Below, in pieces: positions 27,963-38,068 of a stretch of 64,000 nt of DNA; positions within the stretch are counted from its first letter, which is position 1, and the number at the start of each line of letters is the position of its first letter. A model generated the notes under the pieces. It was not told the origin of the DNA. It saw nothing but the letters and a program-made list of their open reading frames with translations, and ran no database searches. The position numbers and the translations under genes were made by a program. Source of the stretch: CAWJAP01 sp963834365 (GTDB lineage Bacteria > Acidobacteriota > Vicinamibacteria > Vicinamibacterales > Vicinamibacteraceae); the NCBI GenBank assembly GCA_963834365.1, contig CAWIBS010000034.1:62001-126000 (forward strand). Reading direction: 5' to 3'.

Positions 27963-29271
27963 TCAGGCCTTCTTGCCGGAGTCATGCATCGGAATCTCGG
28001 GCACGACGCGGATGACCCTTGGCGCCTTGTGCGAGGGAAGCGCCGACTGGCAGACGCGCATCAACTCCACGCGGTGCGCGTCGGGCACGTAGCCGTGCGC
28101 CAGCACGACGTCTGCTGCCAGCAGTCGGCCGCCCATCGGGTTGCGAAGGCCGCGCACCCGGGCTTCCGCCACGCCGGGGCACGCGAGCAGGAACGCTTCC
28201 ACTTCCTGCGGATAGACCTTGGCTCCGCCGATGTTGAGGATGTCGTCGGTGCGCCCCTGGAAGTGACACGCGATCGCCATGGACGTCGACGAGGTCCCCG
28301 GTCACGAGCCAGCCGTCGTCGGTCTGGGTCGGCGATGACGATCCGACGTAGTCCAGCATGCGCCGAGGGCTCTCCACCTGAAGGACGCCGTCACGAACGC
28401 GAAGGCCCACGCCGGCCGCGCGGCTGTCGAGCCACGCCCGCGGAAATCCGGCGCGACCGTCGTGGACGGAAAACAGCGCCCCCGCCTCCGTCGATGCGTA
28501 GATATGCGTGAGACGCGCGTCCGGAAAGTGTTGCGCCAGCCGATCCAGCGTCGACTGATCGGTCGCCTCCCCGCCGAGGGTGATCTGCTGCAGCGCCAGG
28601 GAGCCCTGAGGGGCCGCGAGCAGGAAGGATCGCCAGAAGGTTGGCGTCCCGCTGATGTGAGTCGCGCCGAACCGTTTAGCGGTGGCGAGGAACCCGGCCG
28701 GCGTGCGGTCGAAGGTCTGCAGAATGGCGGCGCCCGTGCGCAGGGCTGTCAGGATGACCTGAAGTCCCGCAAACGTGGTCGGCTGATAGGTCAGCAGCCA
28801 TCGCTGCTCGTGGTGCATCCCTGAGCCTGCTGGTCTGCGAATGCGGCCGAGGAGGCTCGTGAGATGGTGTCTGACGAGTTTGGGCCGGCCGGTCGTTCCG
28901 GAGGTCATCAGGGTCACCGTGAAATCGCTCGCGCTGACATTGCTGTCGCCGGACACGTCGATCCATTCGAGGGAGGAGCCCAGGAACGCCCGAGCACCAA
29001 GTGCCCGGCAGAGGTCTCGAACGCCCTCCTCCCCCAGCGTCGCATGGGCGACCACGATCGGGACGCGAGTGGCTTCGCACGCGGCAAGGGCCGCGACAAT
29101 CTGCGCGGCATCGGGCGTGTACGTCACGACGGCCGCGAGCCGGCGGGCAGCGATGTCGTCGCCGAGCGCATCGATCAGCCGACCCAGCTCGGCTCGTGTG
29201 ACCAGCCGTCCTTCCGCCAGAAGAAACGGCAGTTCAGGTGCGGCGCGCACATCCGCCGCGAGGATGCTCAT
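27963..29271 (-). CDS. AMP-dependent acyl ligase (ANL superfamily), one frameshift
   Basis: The protein activates a carboxylic acid as acyl-AMP. Visible ANL motifs: A3 TLMTSGTTGRPK, A5 IYASTEAG, the GWLVTGDLVDV loop, A8 GRTDDILNIGGAKVYP and the catalytic Lys near the C-terminal MHDSGKKA. It is shorter at the N-terminus than a standard CoA ligase (about 430 residues), as is common in stand-alone adenylation enzymes that load carrier proteins. One frame break near 28275 separates A7 from A8; total length is 1 mod 3. The start codon overlaps the stop of the ACP gene by ATGA, which makes that ACP the obvious acceptor. Confidence 0.85.
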
Positions 29272-29513
29272 CGCGTGTAGAGGCGGGAGAGCTCGCCGGC
29301 GGTGCGGAAATCGGTGAAGCCTTCCCGGAAGGGATCGCGCCCGGTGATCTCTTCGAGCTCCACGACCAGCGCGGCGAGATCGAGCGAATCGATCGGCAGG
29401 TCACCGCCGAGCAGACTCGTCGAGTCGCCGATGACGCCGATGCGAACGCCCTTGGCGCTCGCCAGGTCTCCGAGGATGCGCTGGATGTGCCCGAGGATTT
29501 CCGCGTGGCTCAT
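29268..29513 (-). CDS. Acyl carrier protein 1
   Basis: An 81-residue acidic protein with the carrier-protein motif PIDSLDLAALVVELEE; the Ser of DSL is the site for 4'-phosphopantetheine. The four-helix layout is complete (HIQRILGDLASAK, then the DSL helix, then FTDFRTAGELSRLY). The start overlaps the alpha/alpha-toroid gene stop by 4 nt and the stop overlaps the ligase start by 4 nt, so the three are one translation unit. It probably carries the acyl group activated by the ligase of the same unit. Confidence 0.88.
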   Translation of the reverse strand: MSHAEILGHIQRILGDLASAKGVRIGVIGDSTSLLGGDLPIDSLDLAALVVELEEITGRDPFREGFTDFRTAGELSRLYTR

Positions 29514-30709
29514 TGGAGCGGACTCGATTCGCGTTGCGTGTCGCGACCAAGGATCTGCTCTTCACGCAGCAGAGCGTCCACGAAGAACTTGGCCGCCCAG
29601 TTGAGGGCTTTGTACTGGCCGTATTCGCCCCAGACCGGCCACGACCCGCAGACGCTCCCGCGGAGCGTCGGATCCGCGTTCGTCACATCGTGTCGCCGGC
29701 ACAGGTAATTGTTGATTCGCTCGATCGATCGATGGCCTGCCGGGCTCCGCCCGAGGAGGGTGAGGTCGCTCCAGACGATGGAGGTTTGCGCCGATCCCGT
29801 CAAGCAGCACCACGACGCGGCCTCCTGGAACCGGCAATCGTATCGCCCGGCCAGGAATCCGTCTTCGTGCATCCGTGACTCCAGCGCACGAGCCGTCCGG
29901 TGAGCGGCATCGATGAACGCCTCGCGTCCCGTCAGCCTGCCGATGCCCACGAGCCCTTGCATGGCGTAAGCCATGGTGTGGAGAAGCGGCCGGTCCGGAT
30001 TGGTGAGGCAACAATCTTCGAACCAGCCATTCGGCAGCTGCTTCCCGAGGCAGAACTCGGCATTGCGGATTGCGGCCTCGACATAACCGGGCTCACCGAG
30101 GACGCGGCCGGCTTCGCAGAGTCCCCAGGCGGCTTTGACGTTGTACACGGTGGCCGACTTCAACGCGAAATTCGAGTTGCCATTGAGCCATTGGCCGTCA
30201 GGCTCCTGCATCTCCAGCATCCAGTTCGCCGCCCTGCGGGACGCGTCCGCGTAGCGCACGTCCCCGGTGGCCGCGAAGAGGGCAGACCAGCCAAGCAGCA
30301 CCTGGCCGGTATTGAACATTGCAGGTGTCGGCGTGATGTTTCCCTTGCTGCCCATGACGGCGCCGCAAGGCAGCTGAATCTCGATCTCCCAGTCAGCCAT
30401 CGCGCACGCACGAGCGAGGTGGCTCGCGTCGCCGAACCGCCGCGACAAAGCGATGAACGTCGGAATGATGTAGCCCGTCGTTTCGGGATAGCTGGGCAGG
30501 AAACCCTCGCCGAAGCGGGCACCGTAGCTGACGCCGCGATCCTCTCCGAAGTCCTGTGCCCGCTCGAGCCACCGAACGGCCTCCCAGAGGTGGCGGCTGC
30601 GATCGACGTCGTCGTGCTGCGGGCCGTAGAGCCGTCCACGACGACGGTGATCGGCGGCGTCGCGAAAAGGCTTCGTCGTTCGTCGAGCGATCCGAACGAG
30701 CAGGTCCAT
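29510..30709 (-). CDS. Alpha/alpha-toroid protein of the EPS locus, function unknown
   Basis: A soluble protein of about 399 residues made of repeated helical pairs, each with aromatic and Gly-rich turns: GEGFLPSYPETTGYIIPTFI, ITPTPAMFNTGQVLLGWSAL, WMLEMQEPDGQWL, CLGKQLPNGWFEDCC, MAYAMQGLVGIGRLTG and EAASWCCLTGSAQTSIVW. Such repeats form an (alpha/alpha)6 barrel, as in glucuronyl C5-epimerases, cellobiose 2-epimerase relatives and unsaturated glucuronyl hydrolases. No signal peptide is seen, so it would act in the cytoplasm, perhaps on lipid-linked units (inference). ATG 30709 follows the ABC ATPase stop by 13 nt; a longer frame to 30790 overlaps that gene and is unlikely. Confidence 0.6.
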   Translation of the reverse strand: MDLLVRIARRTTKPFRDAADHRRRGRLYGPQHDDVDRSRHLWEAVRWLERAQDFGEDRGVSYGARFGEGFLPSYPETTGYIIPTFIALSRRFGDASHLARACAMADWEIEIQLPCGAVMGSKGNITPTPAMFNTGQVLLGWSALFAATGDVRYADASRRAANWMLEMQEPDGQWLNGNSNFALKSATVYNVKAAWGLCEAGRVLGEPGYVEAAIRNAEFCLGKQLPNGWFEDCCLTNPDRPLLHTMAYAMQGLVGIGRLTGREAFIDAAHRTARALESRMHEDGFLAGRYDCRFQEAASWCCLTGSAQTSIVWSDLTLLGRSPAGHRSIERINNYLCRRHDVTNADPTLRGSVCGSWPVWGEYGQYKALNWAAKFFVDALLREEQILGRDTQRESSPLQ

Positions 30710-30722
30710 TGGAGTCACCGGA

Positions 30723-32015
30723 TCAACGGATGACCTTATTTCCCCCGCCGCACGTCTCTGCCGGCGCTTGAAGGTCTCTTTCCGACGCACGACTCTCGGG
30801 CGCGCTCGACGGCTTCCGTCGCTCGTATCGGCGTGTCGAGGGATCCAGAGCCATCTCCGGATTCATCTGAATGTCGCCGCCGAAGCTCCGCCCCTCATGG
30901 ACGGCGACGTTGACCCAAGGACCCTCGGCAATCGCTTGGCCGCGCTCGTAGCCGGCCACGATCGTCTCGATCGCGTAAATGCCTGGAGCGGCATTGAGCT
31001 GCAGGCTCATGTCAAGCGTGACGCGAGTCAGGCCGTCGAGGGACACACCATGATGAAAGGACGAGGTCCAGAACAGCACCTTGCCGTTCTGCATCGATCG
31101 CACCCGTATTCCGATTCCGGTGGTCTCATGGAGTCGATCTGGATGGACCACGGTGGCGTCCACACGGATCGAGACTCGGCCGCCGGAGACGGTCCGTCCG
31201 TCTGTGACAAGCTCCGCATTCCGAATCACGATCGGAGAGTCCGTGCGCGCGGGTTGCGCTCCCTCGGTCGCGCTGCTCACATACGAAGCGATGGTCTCAG
31301 CGGCAGGTCCGGAGTGCGCCACTTCGCCCTGACGCAGGAGCACGGCGCGTTTGCACAGGGAGGCGATGCGTTCCAGTTGGTGGGAGACGATGATCGTGGT
31401 CACGTCCTGTTTGACCATCTCTTCCAGACGCCCGTACGCCCGCTGCTGGAACGAAAAGTCGCCGACGGAGAGGACCTCGTCGACGATGAGCACCTCGGGC
31501 TCGAGGTGCGCCGCAATCGCGAAGCCGAGACGGGCGTTCATGCCGCTGGAATAGCGACGCACCGGCGTGTCGAGGAACTCCGAAATACCCGAGAACTCGA
31601 CGATCTCGTCGAACTTGCGATCGATCTCCGCCTGCTTCATGCCCATGATCGCGCCCTGGAGATAGACGTTCTCGCGCCCGGTCAGATCCGGGTGAAAGCC
31701 GGCCGACACTTCGATGAGGGCGCCCACGCGTCCCCGCAACTCACACTGTCCGGCGGTGGGCCGAAGGATTCTCGTGAGGAGCTTCAACACGGTCGACTTG
31801 CCCGCTCCGTTCGGACCAATGATCCCGAGCGCCTCGCCGCGCCGCGCTTCCAGCGAGACGTCCTTGAGCGCCCAGAATTCGTTCCGCTTCAACTCGTCCT
31901 CGCCGCGGACCGCCTGCTTGACGAGCGACGGGATGAGATCCCGCAGCGCCGTATGGCGCTCCGTACGGCAGAAGCGTTTCCACACGTGCTCGAACGTGAT
32001 ACCAGGCTGATCCAC
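30723..32015 (-). CDS. wzt: Polysaccharide ABC exporter, ATP-binding protein (Wzt-like)
   Basis: The N-terminal ATPase has Walker A IIGPNGAGKSTVLKLL, signature RYSSGMNARLGFAIA and Walker B EVLIVDEVLSVGDFSFQ, plus the sugar-exporter style start (ITFEHVWKRF). From residue about 265 a beta-sandwich domain follows (IVIRNAELVTDGRTVSGGRVSI ... GIYAIETIVAGYERG), the Wzt C-terminal carbohydrate-binding type that recognises the finished chain end. GTG 32015 lies 1 nt behind the permease stop codon and matches where the family starts; the open frame upstream overlaps the permease gene. Together with the permease it exports lipid-linked polymer across the inner membrane. Confidence 0.9.
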   Translation of the reverse strand: MDQPGITFEHVWKRFCRTERHTALRDLIPSLVKQAVRGEDELKRNEFWALKDVSLEARRGEALGIIGPNGAGKSTVLKLLTRILRPTAGQCELRGRVGALIEVSAGFHPDLTGRENVYLQGAIMGMKQAEIDRKFDEIVEFSGISEFLDTPVRRYSSGMNARLGFAIAAHLEPEVLIVDEVLSVGDFSFQQRAYGRLEEMVKQDVTTIIVSHQLERIASLCKRAVLLRQGEVAHSGPAAETIASYVSSATEGAQPARTDSPIVIRNAELVTDGRTVSGGRVSIRVDATVVHPDRLHETTGIGIRVRSMQNGKVLFWTSSFHHGVSLDGLTRVTLDMSLQLNAAPGIYAIETIVAGYERGQAIAEGPWVNVAVHEGRSFGGDIQMNPEMALDPSTRRYERRKPSSAPESRASERDLQAPAETCGGGNKVIR

Positions 32016-32016
32016 G

Positions 32017-32820
32017 TCAGGCGTTCTCCGCCAGGGCGTATTCCGTCCGGTGGAACACGACCCAGCCAACTGCAAAGATGACGAAGGACACGACGGCCGC
32101 GCCGGCGAACGGTATGGCGCTCGGCAGCTCCCCCCGAAGCAGGACGGCCCTGTACCCATCGATGATTGGGGCGAGAGGGTTCAGCTGGAGCATCACGCCG
32201 AGCGGACCCGTCAACTGGCGCGTCGGATAAACAACTGGCGTGACGAACATCCACACCACGATCAATGCATCCAGGATGTACTTGACGTCACGGTAGTAAA
32301 GGTTGGCCGGCGCCAGGAGCATGGACAATCCGACCGTGAACATGAGCTGCACGGCAATCAGGATCGGAAGGAACAGCACCGTTGGCGACAGCGGAATCCA
32401 GTAATAGAGCATCATGAGAGCGAGGATGCTCAGGCCAACCAAGAAATCTACGACACAGACCAGCATCGTCGAAAACGGGAACACCTCACGCGGAAAGTAG
32501 ACCTTGGTCAAAAGACTCTTATTGGCGACAAGCGTGTTGATGCCTGTCTTCAGAGATGCCGCGAACATATTCCAGGGTAGCAGCCCACAGTACGAGAACA
32601 CAGGATACGGCACGTCGGTCTCGATTTTCGCGACCTTCCGGAAGATGATGGTAAAGACGATGGTGTTGATGACCGGCATGAAGACGGCCCACCCGATCCC
32701 CATCACGGTCTGGCGGTACCGGAGCAGGAGGTCACGCTTCGTCATCATGAACAGCAGCTCGCGATAGTCGCGCAGCTCCGTCAGCATCTCGCGAACGTCT
32801 CGGCGAAGTCGTGTGAACAT
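32017..32820 (-). CDS. wzm: Polysaccharide ABC exporter, permease (Wzm-like)
   Basis: A 267-residue ABC-2-type permease. After a cytoplasmic start (VREMLTELRDYRELLFMMTKRDLLLRYRQT, the typical interfacial helix with a DLLLRYR motif) there are six hydrophobic segments, including MGIGWAVFMPVINTIVFTIIF, LALMMLYYWIPLSP and VVWMFVTPVVYPTRQL, followed by the NPLAPIIDGYRAVLL block that is diagnostic for O-antigen/teichoic-acid exporters. It pairs with the ATPase encoded 1 nt downstream. Intact. Confidence 0.92.
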   Translation of the reverse strand: MFTRLRRDVREMLTELRDYRELLFMMTKRDLLLRYRQTVMGIGWAVFMPVINTIVFTIIFRKVAKIETDVPYPVFSYCGLLPWNMFAASLKTGINTLVANKSLLTKVYFPREVFPFSTMLVCVVDFLVGLSILALMMLYYWIPLSPTVLFLPILIAVQLMFTVGLSMLLAPANLYYRDVKYILDALIVVWMFVTPVVYPTRQLTGPLGVMLQLNPLAPIIDGYRAVLLRGELPSAIPFAGAAVVSFVIFAVGWVVFHRTEYALAENA

Positions 32821-32885
32821 CTACGGGTGCCTCTGCGCTTACATGGACCGTGACCGGATGGTCCGGATTGTGAGCTCGATGGGCT

Positions 32886-34019
32886 CTAGGCGCGGGTGAG
32901 TCGCCTCTCGGGTCGTGGTTCAGCCACACCGAGATCCATCGAGTGGCCCTCACAGTGCGTCTGTAGCCATTCACCAACTGGGGTGACGACGTCCTCCCAC
33001 CGCCATTGACTAGCCAATCGACGCACGGCAGCGAGGCGCCTCGCCGTGTCGCTGGAAAAGAACGTGGTGACCGCGGCCGCGAGCGCGGCCGCGTCTCCCG
33101 GACGGAAGAACACGCCCGCATCCGGTTCGTCCGCCAGTGATTCCCTGAAGTAGGGGAGATCGGACACGACCACTCCGCAGTCGAGGGTCAGGCTCGCAGC
33201 GAGTGCGCTGCTGCCGACGATCTCGAGGTATGGCAGGACGGCGCAGTCGGCGGCGAGCAACAGGTTGGCCAGGTCGGCATCGTGGATCTCTTCGTGAAGA
33301 AACGACACGTTCGGCAGGATCCGGTACGTTTCTCGGATGCCGTTCAGCCACCGTTTGAGTTTGGTGCTCGATGTGCTGGCCTGGACCACGAGATGATAGT
33401 CCCCGTGGAGCGAACGCATCGCCTCCAGGACGACCTCCAGGCCCTTTCGTGGACGCTGATAGCCGAAGCAGACCAATAGGCGCCGCCCGGCCGGCACGCC
33501 CAACTGGATGCGCGTGGCCTCGCGCGACTGTGTCGGGACCAGGACCCGCTCGTAGGTTCCGATCGGAATCGCGATCGTCCTGGCCGCGTCTACGCCGAAG
33601 CGCTGAACGACCTCCTGCCGGCAGACCTCGCTGTGGCACACGCATAGATCGGCGGCCTGAGCGCACAGGCGATAACCCAGGGCATCGATCCATGTGCCGA
33701 ATTCAGGCGGTGACAGCTCATGTGCCGTCCACAGGATCTTGATGCCAGCCCGCCTGGTGCGCCGCAGGAAGTGCTCCCACCTCGCCAGCCCGTAGAGCTG
33801 TGCGACGGTCCTTCTCCCGAAGAAGCGCCAATTCCTCTCGACGCTCCAGTGAAAGTGGACGGCGTCGAAGGCGGGGCCCGAGGGTCCGATGAGGGGAGTC
33901 TGCATGACGTTGCGGACGTACTCCACCTCGACACCGAACGGTGCGAGAGCCCCGTAGTACAAGGGCAAATACGGATTGACGCTCGGCAGCGGGCAACTGA
34001 CGATTCGAAGCGTCTTCAC
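32886..34019 (-). CDS. GT4-family glycosyltransferase
   Basis: A 377-residue GT-B enzyme. The N-terminal half has FDAVHFHWSVERNWRFFGRR and ILWTAHELSPPE, the C-terminal half the donor-binding part: LLVCFGYQRPRKGLEVVLEAM, then HEEIHDADLANLLLAADCAVLPYLEIVGSSAL, where a Glu-containing loop normally holds the nucleotide sugar. It starts at GTG 34019. It follows another GT4 gene by 6 nt and precedes the ABC permease, so it most likely adds one sugar to the lipid-linked EPS unit. Donor and linkage cannot be predicted. Confidence 0.85.
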   Translation of the reverse strand: MKTLRIVSCPLPSVNPYLPLYYGALAPFGVEVEYVRNVMQTPLIGPSGPAFDAVHFHWSVERNWRFFGRRTVAQLYGLARWEHFLRRTRRAGIKILWTAHELSPPEFGTWIDALGYRLCAQAADLCVCHSEVCRQEVVQRFGVDAARTIAIPIGTYERVLVPTQSREATRIQLGVPAGRRLLVCFGYQRPRKGLEVVLEAMRSLHGDYHLVVQASTSSTKLKRWLNGIRETYRILPNVSFLHEEIHDADLANLLLAADCAVLPYLEIVGSSALAASLTLDCGVVVSDLPYFRESLADEPDAGVFFRPGDAAALAAAVTTFFSSDTARRLAAVRRLASQWRWEDVVTPVGEWLQTHCEGHSMDLGVAEPRPERRLTRA

Positions 34020-34025
34020 GCGGGT

Positions 34026-35162
34026 TCATCCGGCTGTGGGGCGTCGAAGCTGGCTCGGCCAGGGATCGGCTTCCGGCTGATGTCCGCGAAGCGCGAACGC
34101 CCGCCACACGTCGACGGTTCGGTTCGCCATGGCGCGAGACGAATAGGTCGCTCCCATGGATGCCGCGTGTCCTTCGGTGGCGTGTCGGTAGGCTGGCGCA
34201 TCGGCGATCACGCGCAGGATCGCAGATGCGAGTTGCTCGGGGTCCGGCGGAACGAGAGCCCCGCAGCTCTGGGGCAGCATGTTGGCGAGATCTCCGACGT
34301 CGGTGGCCACCACAGGTACGCCGAAGGCCAGCGCCTCGAGCACGACGTTCGGCATGCCCTCGTTGTCCGACGTCAGGACGAGCACGGTGGTATCACGGAG
34401 GAGCGAAGGGATGTCGCGACGTGGTCCCACGCAAGAGAGGCGGGGAGCGGCGGCGAGATCCGTGCCCGCCACAAGGCTGGGGTCGAGCCCCTCACCGGCG
34501 AGCACCATGCGTACGTCTGGGCTCGCCTTCAGCAGCGAGCGAACGACACCCAACAGCCGCGGGATGTTCTTCACTCTCGCGTTTCGACCCACATACGCCA
34601 CGACCGGCACGTCGGCGGGAATGCTCAGCTCCCGACGGAACGCGCCAGAAATCGCCGCGCTCCGCAAGCGGTCGACATCGATCCCGTTGGGCACGAGCGA
34701 GACGCGGGCGGCCGGGAGCTTGCACGTGTGCATCACCAGCTGGCGGCCACGCTCCGAGTTGACGAGCACACCATCCGATCGGCGAACCAGCCGGGTGAGC
34801 GCCAGGCGACGCAGCGCGCCGGCCGGCAGGTGGCTGTTTCGAATGCTGCTGACGACCCGGGCTCCGCGCGGTCTCGCCAGAATCGCGTATCCGCTCGCGA
34901 ACCAGTTGACCGCGTGGATCACGTCGGCGGCGTGCTCCCGGAGCAGCCGGTGGAGCGCCCGCCAGCGGCCGACATCGAACCCGCTGACGCGGGGCACGAT
35001 CGAGAGGGGATACCCGAACGCCCGCACCGCATCGCCATGAGCGCCGTCCTCCGCCGACAGGCAGATGACGCCGACGGGCGCCCACGCCGTGCCGCGAAGC
35101 TGGCCGAGCAAATCGAGCGTCTGACGCTCGGCCCCGCCGAGCCCCAGGTGTGACACGACCAC
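34026..35162 (-). CDS. GT4-family glycosyltransferase
   Basis: A GT-B enzyme with the typical start VVSHLGLGGAERQTLDLLGQL (acceptor-side glycine loop) and the donor site VPVVAYVGRNARVKNIPRLLGVV, VLTSDNEGMPNVVLEAL. About 378 residues from GTG 35162, but the true N-terminus may lie a few codons upstream: an ATG at 35186 opens MDRY in another frame, and one extra base would join it to RVVVVSHLG, a much more usual beginning. Member of the row of GT4 genes of the EPS cluster. Confidence 0.83.
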   Translation of the reverse strand: MVVSHLGLGGAERQTLDLLGQLRGTAWAPVGVICLSAEDGAHGDAVRAFGYPLSIVPRVSGFDVGRWRALHRLLREHAADVIHAVNWFASGYAILARPRGARVVSSIRNSHLPAGALRRLALTRLVRRSDGVLVNSERGRQLVMHTCKLPAARVSLVPNGIDVDRLRSAAISGAFRRELSIPADVPVVAYVGRNARVKNIPRLLGVVRSLLKASPDVRMVLAGEGLDPSLVAGTDLAAAPRLSCVGPRRDIPSLLRDTTVLVLTSDNEGMPNVVLEALAFGVPVVATDVGDLANMLPQSCGALVPPDPEQLASAILRVIADAPAYRHATEGHAASMGATYSSRAMANRTVDVWRAFALRGHQPEADPWPSQLRRPTAG

Positions 35163-35186
35163 GACGACCCGTATCGATCCATCCCC

Positions 35187-36355
35187 TCAGGCATCGACCG
35201 TCATTCCGTAGCACACGTCGGTACGGCGATGGACGGGTGCGACACAGGCCGTCCGACCACCGACCGGTAGAGACGCTCGTAGTCGCTCACCATGTCGCGG
35301 ATGGTGTGGCGTGTGCGGGCGATCGCGGCGCCCTGGGCGCCGTAGCGCGCGCGGGCGTCCGGGCATCGCGGCCATCGTGCGCATCGCCTGGAACAGCGAA
35401 TCCGCGGCGGGCTCGGCGATCACGCCCGCGGGCGATTCGCCGGGAGGGCAGAGCAGGGAACGGTTCGACCCGACGTCGGTCGCGATGCAGGGGAGCGCCG
35501 CCGTCATGGCTTCCAGCAGCGCGTTCGACATGCCTTCGGATCGCGACGGCAGCACGAAGACGTCGAGGCCGGAGAGAAACTCCCGCGGTGCGGACGAGCG
35601 TCCGATGAACCGAACCCGGGGATCCGCTGGCCGCGCGATCGCGCAGCGCCTCGGCCCAGGGCCGGTCAATCAGTCCGGCGATGACGAGCTCGACCCGATG
35701 CGCGGGCGTGAACTGCATGAACGCCTCGATCAGCAGATCGGTCCCCTTGACGGGCTTGACGGTACCCAGCGCTCCGAACCGGATCGGCTCGCGGCGATCG
35801 CGAGCGCGGGCAGGGACCTCCGCGGGATGGGGTGCGACGCCGTTCGGAATGACCTCGAGCAGGCACGCCGGCGGCCATTCGGTCAACATGACGAAGTTCG
35901 CGGTCTCGGCCGACACGCATACGATCCGGTCTGAGACGCGGTTGACCAGCCGGCGGGTGGCCTGGTGTCGCGCGTGTCCGGTCCTCGCTACGCCGGCTGG
36001 TGATGACTCGGACGTTCACGCCGCTGGCCCGCAGCGCCGCTGCGATCACGTCGCCTGAGAATCCGTATGAGTGGACGATGTGCGGACGAAAGCCCTTCAC
36101 CACGTGCCTGAAGCGCCGAAATGCGAGAAGGCTGCGAGGCCGGACCAGCATCGGACAGTCGAGATTCGCATGCTCGATGCCGGCCTCGGTCAGCAGCGCG
36201 CGATACTCCGCGGAAGCATCCAGACAACACACCAGGCATCGAATCGACGCAGGAAGCCGCCTGGCGAGCGTGACCAGGTGGATTTCCATTCCACCGATCC
36301 GCCGGCCTCCAATCACATAGATCACACGAATATCGTCATCAATCGAGACGGCCAT
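35187..36355 (-). CDS. GT4-family glycosyltransferase (two frameshifts)
   Basis: The N-terminal piece (IRVIYVIGGRRIGGMEIHLVTLARRL, FRPHIVHSYGFSGDVIAAALRA), the middle (MLTEWPPACLLEVIPNGVAPHP, FGALGTVKPVKGTDLLIEAF) and the end (VRFIGRSSAPREFLSGLDVFVLPSRSEGMSNALLEAM) lie in three successive frames but are in exact GT4 order. The SEGMSNALLEAM helix is the nucleotide-sugar phosphate site. Total length is 2 mod 3, which fits two added bases. It starts 37 nt behind the beta-helix gene. Role: one step of EPS unit synthesis. Confidence 0.78.
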
Positions 36356-36392
36356 GGCTGGCGAGCGTGACCCAACGTCGAACGATCTGCCG

Positions 36393-38068
36393 TCAATTCC
36401 GCCCGCGCGAATCTGCCAGGCGGAGGGTCGTCTCCGGTCCGATTCTCCGGCCGCACAGTTCGAGTGGCTCCGCGCTCGCGGGGGAGAAATCGAAGTCGCT
36501 GGAGGCTTGACCGACGTAGTGCCGAAACAGCGCCCGGTCTGTCCATGCCGCCGGTGGCAGCATCATCGACCGGCGGTCGAGTGGAGTCTTCGACCGAATC
36601 TCGTCCAGCGTGTCGTAATCGACGGCCCTTCCGCCGTCGGTGGCGATGACTTTCATCGCACTCGACACGCCTGAATGTGGGATGTACAGGTTGCAGTCGG
36701 CGTCGACCGTCGAGAAGGTTTTCTCGTCGAAGACGATGCCCGCGAGGATGTTGTAGCGGAACCGCCACCCGATGGTGGGCGTCGTGCCGCCGTTGCCGTG
36801 GTTGCTCACCGTGAAGTACGCGCTGTTCACGAAGATGTTGTGCTCGACGGTGAGATCGTCGAAGGGATTGGTCCCGAGAAAGATCGAGTCCTGCCCGTTC
36901 AGGATGACGTTGTGGCGGAAGACGCCGCCCGTGCCGCTCGCCTCGAGCGCGTGATTCGGGAATCCCCAGAAGGTCGAGTGCTCGAGGGTCTGGCGTCCGT
37001 CCACGCGTGCGCCATTCCACGACCGATGGACCTTCGCCCGACGCACGACCTGGCCGAACGAGGTCGTTCGTCGCTCGCCGTCCAACCAGCAGTGCTCGCC
37101 CGTCGCCGGCCAGCGTTCCAGCACTCGCCCGCGCCGAAGTCGGGATTGGCGTCGTAGCATTGCGTGCGGATGCGTGCCCTGGGTGATGACGTGGCTGATG
37201 TCGAGATCTTCGGCGAGCGTGTTGACGCCTTCGAGCCACACCTGAGCGGCGCGCGCCGTGATCCTCCTCAGCACCGTTCCGTTCGCCGAGGGGTTGACCT
37301 TCAGCGCCGTTCCAGTGACCTGCTCGATCGCGATGTTCTCGAGCGTCAGGTAGTCGCCGTTGATGACGACCGCGCCCCAGCCCGACGGACCCAGATAGAG
37401 TTGTCGGCGTCCGTCGGGCGTGCCGTCATGGCACATGTGGACGTACACCACCGCCGTTGGCGCGGTCGTTCCAGAACGTGCAGTGCTGGGCCTCCACCTG
37501 GTCGACCGACGAGCGCCCCGTATAGCGGATCGGGAAGTCCAGGGAGAACGGCCGCCCCAGCGACTGCGTGAACGGCGGCAGACGATCGTCCACGCGAATC
37601 GGGCGCCAGGTCGGACACGGGGGGACGCTGGGCCACGTTGCCCACCGTGAAGGTCGCCGCGTCGTCCCAGGCGAGCCGATAGGTGAACTGCCGATCCGGA
37701 ACGCGCGCCCACTCGTTCGCCGGCGGCTTGGCCCGCGTGCCAGTGAGCCGCACGCCGTTCTCGCCGATGAACCTGATGGGATCGTCGGCCGTGCCGCTGC
37801 CGTCGAACGTCAGCGCCGCCTGCGAGTAGACCCCGTCGACTCCGTGCTGCAGCAGCACGACGCTCCCCGGCCGCATGCTGGCGCTGCCGATCAGGGATAC
37901 CGCCCGCGTCAGACTGCATGGCTCGCTCGCCGTACAGAAACTCGTGGCGCTCCCGTCCGGCCTCACGAAATGCGTGTACCTCGCGGACTGAGCCGAGGTC
38001 ATCACCTCCTCGACCGGCAGTGCGATCCCGGCAAGACCGACGATCAGGATGAGAGGCGACGGCTTCAT
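36393..38068 (-). CDS. Secreted right-handed parallel beta-helix protein 1 (frameshifted)
   Basis: ATG 38068 overlaps the stop of the upstream GT4 gene (ATGA) and opens a signal peptide (SPLILIVGLAGIALP). The mature protein shows beta-helix rungs: DPIRFIGENGVRLTG, GDYLTLENIAIEQVTG, LNGQDSIFLGTNPFDDLTVEHNIFVNS and WRFRYNILAGIVFDEKTFS. Such folds occur in polysaccharide lyases, epimerases and depolymerases. Total length is 2 mod 3 and several breaks are visible near 37460-37560 and 37080-37150. Being exported and encoded inside an EPS cluster, it may trim or epimerise the polymer in the periplasm (inference). No catalytic residues could be assigned. Confidence 0.7.
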
